A stretch of DNA of 5,080 nt from CAYZEZ01 sp964477295 (GTDB lineage Bacteria; Bacteroidota; Bacteroidia; Bacteroidales; SM23-62). The stretch spans positions 1-5,080 of the forward strand of contig CAYZEZ010000317.1 of assembly GCA_964477295.1 (NCBI GenBank), in the 5' to 3' direction. A model generated the notes under the pieces. That model was not told the origin of the DNA and searched no databases. It saw only the letters and a program-made list of their open reading frames with translations. Shown one piece after another: positions 1 to 5,080 of the stretch. The stretch's first letter is position 1. Each line of letters begins with the position of its first letter. Made by a program: the position numbers and the translations under genes.

Positions 1-2165
1 ATAGGTATCTTCACCAACATATCTTTCGTATTTTTAATAAAATAATCTATGGTAGTGAGGATGCGGTTCTCCAGGAGGGCCATATCCATACCAAGATTGG
101 TCTGGTAGGTGGTTTCCCAACGAATGGCAGTATTAGGATAAACGTTTATAGGGGCCGCACCATAATGTAAAACTTGGTTTTCACCAAAAACAGCAGGGGA
201 ATGATCTCCGGTTTCGAGAAAGGCAAGGTACTGGAAGTTATTGATGTCCTGGTTACCTGTGGTTCCCCAGCCAACACGAAGTTTCAGGTCATTGATAACA
301 GGAACTGTCTGGAAAAATGATTCATTACTTATTCGCCAGCTGGCAGCAAAGGAGGGAAAGGTACCCCATTTGTTTTCCGGTCCGAACCTGGATGAACCGT
401 CTCTCCTGACGCTTCCGGTAAGATAGATGCGGTCGGCATAATTATAAACCGCCCGGCCGAGGTAGGAGATCAACCTGTTTGATATTCCATCCCAACCATT
501 CACATTGGGCAGGTTATCTGTACCATCTTCCCGCTCCTTGTATGCCCAGTTTCCAACGTTTGTGAAGAGTTCAGGGACATCTTCCACCCCAACACCCAGG
601 TTTTCATAGAAGTTTGTTTCAGCAGAATGTCCCAGCAGGGCCGAAACATGATGATCTCCAAACGTCCTCTCGTAAATAAGGAGGTTATCGATCATCAGCT
701 TATAACCATTGCTGAAGTTGTCGCTGATGGAGGGATATTTTACACTGGCATTGCCATTGTTGTGTGCCTTTGTATAACTGTAACTCCTGGTGGAACCCTG
801 AACTGCCCCGAGATTTATTTTGTATTTCAATCCGCGGAAGATCTCAAATTCTCCATATACGCCGGCGACCACCCTGGTGCTGGTATTCCATTGATTCCGT
901 GTCATGATGGTAGCATACTCATTAGGATAGTCACTGACCCCTGTTGTGGTGGCTGATGGTTGGGCATAACCACCCAGGTTAGTGGAATCATATACGGGAA
1001 GCATCGGGGAAGTAAGGTAGGCCTGGCGGAATGAACTTCCACCCGTCGGATCCTGCCACATCCTTGAAAGGGATAAGGATTCGCCAAACTGAAATCTTTT
1101 TCCTACCTTGAAATCAGAATTTGCCCTCAGCGTATAGCGTTTCAGTTCGGATTTGATAACAATTCCTTTCTGGTCAAAATAACCCGCAGATACACTAAAA
1201 TTTGCATTTTCAGATCCACCTGAAACGGTGAGGTGATAATTTTGCATGCTTCCCTGCCGGGTGATCAGGTCGATCCAATCAGTATTGTTTATGGTAACAG
1301 TACTGTCGCGATAAACCGATTCCGGGATAAGATCTGCAGCGGAATACATAGAGTCGGCAAAAGCAATGTATTGATTGTTATTCAGCATGTCCGGCACCTT
1401 ATACATATTCGATACACCATAGTAGGCGGAAAAATTAACCTTTGTCTGTCCCGGTTTTCCCCTTTTGGTAGTGATCAGGACTACACCATTTGCTGCTCGT
1501 GAACCGTAAATTGCAGTAGCAGAGGCATCTTTCAGGATCGTCATGCTTTCAATATCGTTCGGGCTAATGGTATTAACATCCCCGCTACCAGTCGGGATCC
1601 CGTCTACAACATATAAAGGTTCTGTATTATTCACTGTTCCCACACCCCTGATCCTTACATTAATGGGTGCGCCCGGCCGGCCTGAACTTTGTGTAACCTG
1701 AACACCGGCAGCGCGGCCCTGTAATGCCTGGTCGAGACCCGCAACAGATTGCCTTACAAGTTCTTCACTGCTGACCGTGGTTACGGCCCCGGTAAGATCT
1801 GTTTTTTTCTGTGTCCCGTAACCAATGACAACAATCTCATCCAATTGCTGAATATCCTCTGCAAGCAACACGTCGATCCTTGTCTGGTCATCTACTGATA
1901 TCTCCTGACTCAAATATCCTACGAAAGAAAAAATCAGGATGTTACTCCCTTCCGGAAGAGTGAGTGAATAATTCCCGTTAACATCGGAAACGGAACCCTG
2001 GGTTGTCCCCTTTATCTGGATGGTTGCCCCGATCAATGAACTATTGTCTTTGGCGTCTTTAATCGTTCCTGTGATCTGACGTCCCTGTGAAAAAAGATTA
2101 TTCATCATCAGGAGAAGTATTATCGATGAAATGATCTTTTTAGATAGCGTAAAAAATTGATCCAT
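1..2165 (-). CDS. SusC-like TonB-dependent outer-membrane transporter, 5' part (C-terminus beyond window)
   Basis: This is the outer-membrane channel of a SusC/SusD-type glycan importer, which takes up oligosaccharides using TonB energy. The reverse strand is open without a stop from 2165 to the window edge (721 codons). Residues 1-26 form a signal peptide (basic KK, then a hydrophobic stretch, cleavage near LFS-Q). Residues about 28-105 are a carboxypeptidase-regulatory-like beta-sandwich (ITGTIKDA, GATIQIKGT, SDVNGNYSL, FVGYLSQEI). The TonB box is DEIVVIGYG at 109-117. The plug domain, about 120-236, carries the SusC signatures RIRGVGTVNNTEPLYVVDG and LKDASATAIYGSRAANG. Barrel strands follow. 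Family members are usually about 1000 residues, so roughly the last quarter is missing. ATG 2165 is the first start after an in-frame stop at 2178-2180; no Shine-Dalgarno is seen, which is normal for Bacteroidota. There is no STN domain before the regulatory-like domain, so control through an STN/FecR-type anti-sigma pair is unlikely. A susD gene is expected to the left (inference). The transported sugar is unknown. Confidence 0.96.
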   Translation of the reverse strand, partial: MDQFFTLSKKIISSIILLLMMNNLFSQGRQITGTIKDAKDNSSLIGATIQIKGTTQGSVSDVNGNYSLTLPEGSNILIFSFVGYLSQEISVDDQTRIDVLLAEDIQQLDEIVVIGYGTQKKTDLTGAVTTVSSEELVRQSVAGLDQALQGRAAGVQVTQSSGRPGAPINVRIRGVGTVNNTEPLYVVDGIPTGSGDVNTISPNDIESMTILKDASATAIYGSRAANGVVLITTKRGKPGQTKVNFSAYYGVSNMYKVPDMLNNNQYIAFADSMYSAADLIPESVYRDSTVTINNTDWIDLITRQGSMQNYHLTVSGGSENANFSVSAGYFDQKGIVIKSELKRYTLRANSDFKVGKRFQFGESLSLSRMWQDPTGGSSFRQAYLTSPMLPVYDSTNLGGYAQPSATTTGVSDYPNEYATIMTRNQWNTSTRVVAGVYGEFEIFRGLKYKINLGAVQGSTRSYSYTKAHNNGNASVKYPSISDNFSNGYKLMIDNLLIYERTFGDHHVSALLGHSAETNFYENLGVGVEDVPELFTNVGNWAYKEREDGTDNLPNVNGWDGISNRLISYLGRAVYNYADRIYLTGSVRRDGSSRFGPENKWGTFPSFAASWRISNESFFQTVPVINDLKLRVGWGTTGNQDINNFQYLAFLETGDHSPAVFGENQVLHYGAAPINVYPNTAIRWETTYQTNLGMDMALLENRILTTIDYFIKNTKDMLVKIP

Positions 2166-2258
2166 ATTTAAATGTATTTAGGTTTGGGATGTATTATAGT
2201 TATCAAGTAAGAAGGAAGAAGAAAAATTTATCATGATCGAGTCTCATGGATCGATATA

Positions 2259-2286
2259 TAAAAATAGTACAAATAAGAATGACAAA
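2259..2286 (-). promoter_or_regulatory. weak candidate promoter for susC-like gene
   Basis: On the minus strand TTTG (2286-2283) is followed after 16 bp by TATTTTTA (2266-2259). The second word matches the Bacteroidota -7 consensus TAnnTTTG except for its last base. The spacing is slightly short of the usual value near 19. Transcription would begin around 2250 and leave a leader of about 85 bases. In AT-rich DNA such a match can easily arise by chance, so this is only a pointer. Confidence 0.22.
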
Positions 2287-2422
2287 ATCATCAGAAGGTA
2301 AAGTTAAATACATAAAAAACTCAATAAAAACATTTATTAAAATTTGGACTCATTTTAAATAATATTCCTTAAAAGATATAAACTGGCTTTCGGGGTAAAT
2401 CCAAAAGAGGGTTAATGAGACA

Positions 2423-2481
2423 TTTATGATGTTTGGGACCATGAGATCCCGACTGATTTTATGATATCCTGAATTTATGAT
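2423..2481 (+). repeat. three direct copies of TTTATGAT
   Basis: Exact copies occur at 2423-2430, 2458-2465 and 2474-2481, with start-to-start distances of 35 and 16. The third copy is the left part of the 15-bp palindrome. Clustering of an 8-base word within 59 bases upstream of the plus-strand gene is compatible with repeated binding sites. The word is AT-rich, which weakens the case. Confidence 0.4.
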
Positions 2482-2486
2482 AAATT
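2472..2486. promoter_or_regulatory. perfect 15-bp palindrome, candidate operator
   Basis: The bases AATTTATGATAAATT form two exact 7-base arms around a central G at 2479. The palindrome lies 136 bp before the start codon of the CBM9/T9SS gene and about 307 bp before that of the susC-like gene. Its core TTATGATAAA recurs exactly at 2620-2629, across the start codon of the plus-strand gene. A dimeric regulator site is a reasonable inference. The site is entirely A/T except for the centre, so chance cannot be ruled out. Confidence 0.4.
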
Positions 2487-2492
2487 AAACCA

Positions 2493-2574
2493 TTGCATAA
2501 TGACCGGTACATTGTATTATTATTCTTATTAACTTGCATACCCGAAGAGGTAAGAATTAATGTGATCTTGCATA
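2493..2574 (+). repeat. three direct copies of TTGCATA upstream of CBM9/T9SS gene
   Basis: Exact copies occur at 2493-2499, 2534-2540 and 2568-2574, with start-to-start distances of 41 and 34. The first and third copies extend to TTGCATAAT, and the second and third share CTTGCATA. The last copy ends 47 bases before the start codon, close to where a promoter would sit. The copies are candidate activator or repressor sites; no known regulator is claimed. Confidence 0.42.
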
Positions 2575-2621
2575 ATATTTTATAAATTTTTCATTATTCA
2601 TTAACCTTAAATTTACTACTT

Positions 2622-4343
2622 ATGATAAAATTTTACTCTTCTTTCCTTTTTTTATTGTTTCTGGGCATTGCTTTGAAGGCTCAGGTAACAGGGTGGTCAG
2701 ATGACTTTAATGACAATAGCCTGGGTGACGAGTGGGCTTCTAATCCCGGTATCTACGAGCTCTCTGAAACCGGGGGTGAACTGGTCATGACAATAACGAA
2801 ACAAGCTCTCTGGGACGGTGTGATGCTGAATTTTCCAGTACCCATTGACCTTTCCAACAATCCCTATGCCAGTTTTAAGATGAAAACTGATACTGCTGTT
2901 GACTTTCGGATCTATCTCATGGATAAAGACAGCCTGTATAACAAGGCAAGCTCGGATGTATGGGTTGTTCCGGGCGATGAGTATAATACCTACTACTTTA
3001 ATTGGGAAGGGAAATTCCAGCATGGCGCAGACAGAGAAGATCCGGTAGATTCTCTATGGAGCCTGGATTCTACTCAGATTGCATTCTTCCTGATCAATGC
3101 TGATCCGGGAGGCGAAGATCTCTATAGCGGGACCATAACAATTGAGGACTTCATGGTTGGTGATGAGGCTGAATTACCAACAACGAATGCAATGATTACA
3201 TCTGCCACAATCGGGGAGATTAGCGCGACAGCCGTTAAAGAAATACCGGAGGGCACTACGGTAAGCGAACTGACTTCCGGGCTGACTGCTGATGGAGACC
3301 TTACAATGCTGGCTTCCGGTAATGACGGAAGGGCTGGAATAGAAGCCGAGGGAACAGACGTTGTGGAGGGTTCAATGAAGGTATATGTGACCCTCGACGG
3401 TTCTAATCCAAAAAAATATGATATCCTCATTCTTGTTCCTGCTCTGCCCTGTTACTACCGTGAGGATTTCCCATCGGTAGATGGAGAGATCGATCCCGTT
3501 TGGGAAACTGTTGATGCACAACAGATAACTCATAATTTAAGGGACGGTCCTATTGACGGCCCCACCGATCTCAGTGCACAATTCAGAACATTGTGGGATG
3601 AAGTCTCCCTGTTCTTCCTGGTGGAAATAGTTGATGACATAAAGATGGTTGATAGTCCTCCCACGAATCCCTATAGTGATGATTGTGTCGAGATATGGCT
3701 CGATTTGAATAACAGTAAAAACTCTGCCTACCTGCCTTCAGAGACCGATGAATTCCAGTTTGTTTTTGTACGTGATAAAACAGATTCCTACTGGGTTGAT
3801 CACCATGATGTTATTGAGGGAGTTGATTGGTCATGGTCCACTACGGCCAACGGGTACATATTTGAGGTTGAAATGCCCTGGGCTACTTCATTTGTTTGGC
3901 AGTCAAGGTTTGGTTCCAGCCATCCCGAATTCGGTCATAAAATGGGATTTGATATCCATGTGGGAGATGATGACGATGGAGGTGACAGGGATGTCAATAT
4001 CGGATGGTATTATGATCTTGATGAAGCATGGCGCGATCCCTCAACGCTGGGTGTTATGATTATGAAGGAAGAAATCTATAAATCCGTACCTGAGGTCACC
4101 AGCAATGATTTCAAATTCAGGGTATATCCCAATCCTGCCGGCGATCAATTGCAAATTGCTGGTAATAAAGGCATTACCATGATTGAGATTCATAATCTAA
4201 TGGGACAGGTTGTAAAATCCATACCTGTCCAAAACGAACGTTTTTCGAATATTAACATAAAGGACCTGCCAAATAGCGTGTATTTGATCTCTGTTTATGA
4301 TACAACGGGGAACATAAGGACAAATAAACTGGTGAAGAAATAA
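2622..4343 (+). CDS. secreted CBM9-like carbohydrate-binding protein with T9SS C-terminal sorting domain
   Basis: This is a complete 573-residue exported protein, probably a glycan binder at the cell surface or outside the cell. Residues 1-20 are a signal peptide (cleavage LKA-Q). Residues about 24-180 look like a beta-sandwich of the galactose-binding or jelly-roll kind (starts DDFNDNSLGDEW, ends TITIEDFMVG). Residues about 190-272 resemble a small Ig-like module of surface proteins (IPEGTTVSEL, KVYVTLDG). Residues about 278-483 match CBM9-like domains: VDGEIDPVWE, FRTLWDEVSLFFLVEIVDD, DDCVEIWLDLNN, GYIFEVEMPW and the acid-rich GFDIHVGDDDDGGDRD. Residues about 498-573 are a T9SS type A sorting domain (VYPNPAGDQLQI, MGQVV, LPNSVYLISV, final KLVKK). 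The sorting domain is normally removed on export. The only two cysteines, C277 and C355, both lie in the CBM9-like part. No catalytic domain is recognised. The gene is divergent from susC and followed by a terminator. There is no Shine-Dalgarno before the start. Binding specificity is unknown. Confidence 0.92.
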   Translation: MIKFYSSFLFLLFLGIALKAQVTGWSDDFNDNSLGDEWASNPGIYELSETGGELVMTITKQALWDGVMLNFPVPIDLSNNPYASFKMKTDTAVDFRIYLMDKDSLYNKASSDVWVVPGDEYNTYYFNWEGKFQHGADREDPVDSLWSLDSTQIAFFLINADPGGEDLYSGTITIEDFMVGDEAELPTTNAMITSATIGEISATAVKEIPEGTTVSELTSGLTADGDLTMLASGNDGRAGIEAEGTDVVEGSMKVYVTLDGSNPKKYDILILVPALPCYYREDFPSVDGEIDPVWETVDAQQITHNLRDGPIDGPTDLSAQFRTLWDEVSLFFLVEIVDDIKMVDSPPTNPYSDDCVEIWLDLNNSKNSAYLPSETDEFQFVFVRDKTDSYWVDHHDVIEGVDWSWSTTANGYIFEVEMPWATSFVWQSRFGSSHPEFGHKMGFDIHVGDDDDGGDRDVNIGWYYDLDEAWRDPSTLGVMIMKEEIYKSVPEVTSNDFKFRVYPNPAGDQLQIAGNKGITMIEIHNLMGQVVKSIPVQNERFSNINIKDLPNSVYLISVYDTTGNIRTNKLVKK

Positions 4344-4363
4344 TCACGCGTTTTCAATATTAC

Positions 4364-4398
4364 AAAAGAGGGTGAGATCAATATTTCACCCTCTTTTT
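4364..4398 (+). terminator. intrinsic terminator after CBM9/T9SS gene
   Basis: A perfect 12-bp stem is formed by 4364-4375 (AAAAGAGGGTGA) and 4386-4397 (TCACCCTCTTTT), with a 10-base loop. The stem ends in a run of five T. It begins 20 bases after the stop codon at 4341-4343. It should end transcription of the CBM9/T9SS gene and separate it from the GH30 gene downstream. Confidence 0.9.
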
Positions 4399-4400
4399 CA

Positions 4401-4408
4401 TATATTTG
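4401..4408 (+). promoter_or_regulatory. candidate -7 promoter element for GH30 gene
   Basis: TATATTTG fits the Bacteroidota -7 consensus TAnnTTTG exactly. It lies immediately after the terminator and about 100 bp before the GH30 start. No TTTG or TTG is found about 19 bp upstream, where the terminator stem sits, so the -33 element is missing or diverged. If used, transcription would begin near 4414 and the leader would include the hairpin at 4428-4453. Confidence 0.45.
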
Positions 4409-4427
4409 TAAATAACATTCCTGGCAA

Positions 4428-4453
4428 ATTCCGGCTGATGAGCCATCCGGAAT
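4428..4453 (+). promoter_or_regulatory. hairpin-forming inverted repeat in GH30 leader
   Basis: ATTCCGG (4428-4434) is an exact inverted match of CCGGAAT (4447-4453). Inside it, GGCT (4433-4436) can pair with AGCC (4441-4444) around the tetraloop GATG. The RNA could therefore fold either as a 7-bp stem with a 12-base loop, or as a 5-bp outer plus 4-bp inner stem with a four-base bulge. There is no T-run after it, so it is not a terminator. It may be a leader structure or a protein-binding site; its role is unknown. Confidence 0.4.
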
Positions 4454-4507
4454 GGAAATTTCATTGAGACTTTACTTTTATTGATGGTTGTCCTGAATCA
4501 TTTGTTC

Positions 4508-5080
4508 ATGACTTTACATAAAACTATACTATACAAAATCCTTGCTGTTTGCCTTCTGTGCCATTATGCAACAACCCTGCAATCCCAGTCGGTTATTAAT
4601 ATGGACCAGCACACAACATTCCAGACCATTGAAGGATTCGGGGCGCACGGTTCGATGAATGTATGGTGGGGCAACGGCCCTTTTTATACGGATGAGTTCC
4701 TCGATCTGGTAATCAATGACCTCGGTCTCACTATTACAAGGAATGAACTGTATCCCGATTTTACTCCCTCCAGTGCTTTTGAAGACGATACCACAGGTCA
4801 GTTATCAAAGCAACTGCCTTACCTGAAAGCCCTCAAGGGAAAAGCGCTGGAGAGCGGTGAACCTCTTAAAATAATCAATACAATCTGGAGCCCGCCGGCC
4901 TGGATGAAGGCAAACAACAGTACAACCAGGGTATCTGAGGGAGACGAGAACAATTACCTGTTGCCGGAACATTATGATGATTATGCCAGGCACCTGGCAA
5001 ATTATGTCCACCGGATGAAGAATGACCATGACCTGGATGTTTATGCAATCGGCGTACAGAATGAGCCCCTGTTCAGCCAG
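4508..5080 (+). CDS. secreted GH30-family glycoside hydrolase, 5' part (C-terminus beyond window)
   Basis: The visible 191 codons encode the first part of a clan GH-A (beta/alpha)8-barrel glycosidase of family GH30, a retaining enzyme acting on beta-linked glycans. The first 25 or so residues are a signal peptide (KTILYK, then a hydrophobic stretch, then LQSQS). FQTIEGFGAHGS at 38-49 is the usual GH30 opening, followed by TRNELYPDF (77-85), WSPPAWMK (127-134) and GVQNEP (182-187). E186 (codon 5063-5065) is the predicted acid/base. The nucleophile Glu and the family's C-terminal beta-domain lie beyond the edge, as would any T9SS sorting domain. ATG 4508 was chosen because it gives a compact signal peptide; an in-frame ATG at 4484 is possible, and an in-frame stop lies at 4439-4441. 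Two cysteines in the leader (C15, C18) do not make a good lipobox. GH30 members attack glucuronoxylan, beta-1,6-glucan, beta-glucosides and other substrates, so specificity is not assigned. Confidence 0.9.
   Translation, partial: MTLHKTILYKILAVCLLCHYATTLQSQSVINMDQHTTFQTIEGFGAHGSMNVWWGNGPFYTDEFLDLVINDLGLTITRNELYPDFTPSSAFEDDTTGQLSKQLPYLKALKGKALESGEPLKIINTIWSPPAWMKANNSTTRVSEGDENNYLLPEHYDDYARHLANYVHRMKNDHDLDVYAIGVQNEPLFSQ

Larger units (their letters stand above)
2166..2621. promoter_or_regulatory. AT-rich divergent intergenic control region between susC-like gene and CBM9/T9SS gene
   Basis: These 456 bases separate two divergently transcribed genes and contain no convincing coding frame. The base composition is much more AT-rich than the flanking genes. 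The region holds a perfect 15-bp palindrome (2472-2486), three copies of TTTATGAT, three copies of TTGCATA, a pair of GATCGA words 14 bp apart (2235-2240 and 2249-2254), and an 18-base purine-only run (2209-2226) that would lie in the susC leader. Both promoters must lie here because the genes point away from each other. No full Bacteroidota promoter (TTTG, about 19 bp, TAnnTTTG) was found for either gene; only imperfect candidates exist. Confidence 0.75.

Noticed and set aside
241..1502. Short open frames at 241-426 (+), 627-956 (+), 902-1087 (-) and 1233-1502 (+)
   Set aside because: All sit within the continuous susC-like reading frame on the minus strand, whose signature motifs are unambiguous.
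2353..2374. TTTTAA/TTAAAA inverted repeat in the intergenic region
   Set aside because: The stem is only six A/T base pairs with no T-run, so it is expected by chance in such AT-rich DNA.
2697..3430. Open frames on the minus strand at 2697-3023 and 3122-3430
   Set aside because: They lie wholly inside the clear plus-strand CBM9/T9SS gene, have no recognisable domain, and read as antisense shadows.
3748..4059. Plus-strand open frame of 103 codons in another frame
   Set aside because: It overlaps the CBM9-like domain coding sequence and has no family features of its own.
4364..4398. Terminator as a bidirectional element serving a minus-strand gene
   Set aside because: The stem has an A-run on its 5' side that could act in reverse, but no minus-strand gene ends here.
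4550..4563. Lipoprotein signal (lipobox) in the GH30 leader around C15 and C18
   Set aside because: The residues before each cysteine (LAV and CLL) do not fit the usual small residue at -1, while a normal signal peptide ending near LQSQS fits better.
4805..5029. Minus-strand open frame of 74 codons
   Set aside because: It lies antisense to the GH30 gene across its conserved WSPPAWMK segment and has no recognisable protein features.
1..5080. CRISPR arrays, tRNA or rRNA genes, insertion sequences
   Set aside because: No regularly spaced repeats, no RNA-gene signatures and no transposase or terminal inverted repeats were seen on either strand.

Overview
The window looks like one edge of a glycan-use locus (polysaccharide utilization locus, PUL) from a member of the Bacteroidota. 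Three protein features point there: a SusC-type TonB-dependent transporter, a C-terminal type IX secretion (T9SS) sorting domain, and signal peptides ending in Ala/Ser-Gln. The DNA agrees: start codons lack a Shine-Dalgarno sequence, and a TAnnTTTG-type -7 promoter element is present. T9SS together with a GH30 enzyme suggests a free-living or environmental polysaccharide degrader, but the genus cannot be told from this sequence.

Layout. Positions 1-2165 (minus strand) hold the first 721 codons of a susC-like outer-membrane transporter; its C-terminal barrel, and probably a susD partner, lie beyond the left edge. Positions 2166-2621 are an AT-rich divergent intergenic region with a perfect 15-bp palindrome and several short repeated words that could be operators. 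Positions 2622-4343 (plus strand) encode a complete 573-residue secreted protein. It has a signal peptide, an N-terminal beta-sandwich-like region, a small Ig-like module, a CBM9-like carbohydrate-binding domain and a T9SS type A sorting domain, with no recognisable catalytic domain. A strong intrinsic terminator follows (4364-4398). After it come a good -7 promoter element and a leader hairpin. The 5' part of a secreted GH30-family glycoside hydrolase runs from 4508 off the right edge, ending just after its acid/base glutamate.

How the parts may work together (inference): the GH30 enzyme cuts an extracellular polysaccharide, the T9SS-exported CBM9-like protein binds glycan at the cell surface or outside the cell, and the SusC channel imports oligosaccharides. 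The divergent promoter region could co-regulate the transporter and the binding protein. The terminator and new -7 element suggest the GH30 gene has its own promoter. The substrate cannot be fixed, because GH30 includes enzymes for xylan, beta-1,6-glucan and other beta-linked glycans. No RNA gene, mobile element or CRISPR array was seen. The window is mostly conventional. The least conventional items are the binding protein, which has no enzyme domain, and the repeat-rich control region.
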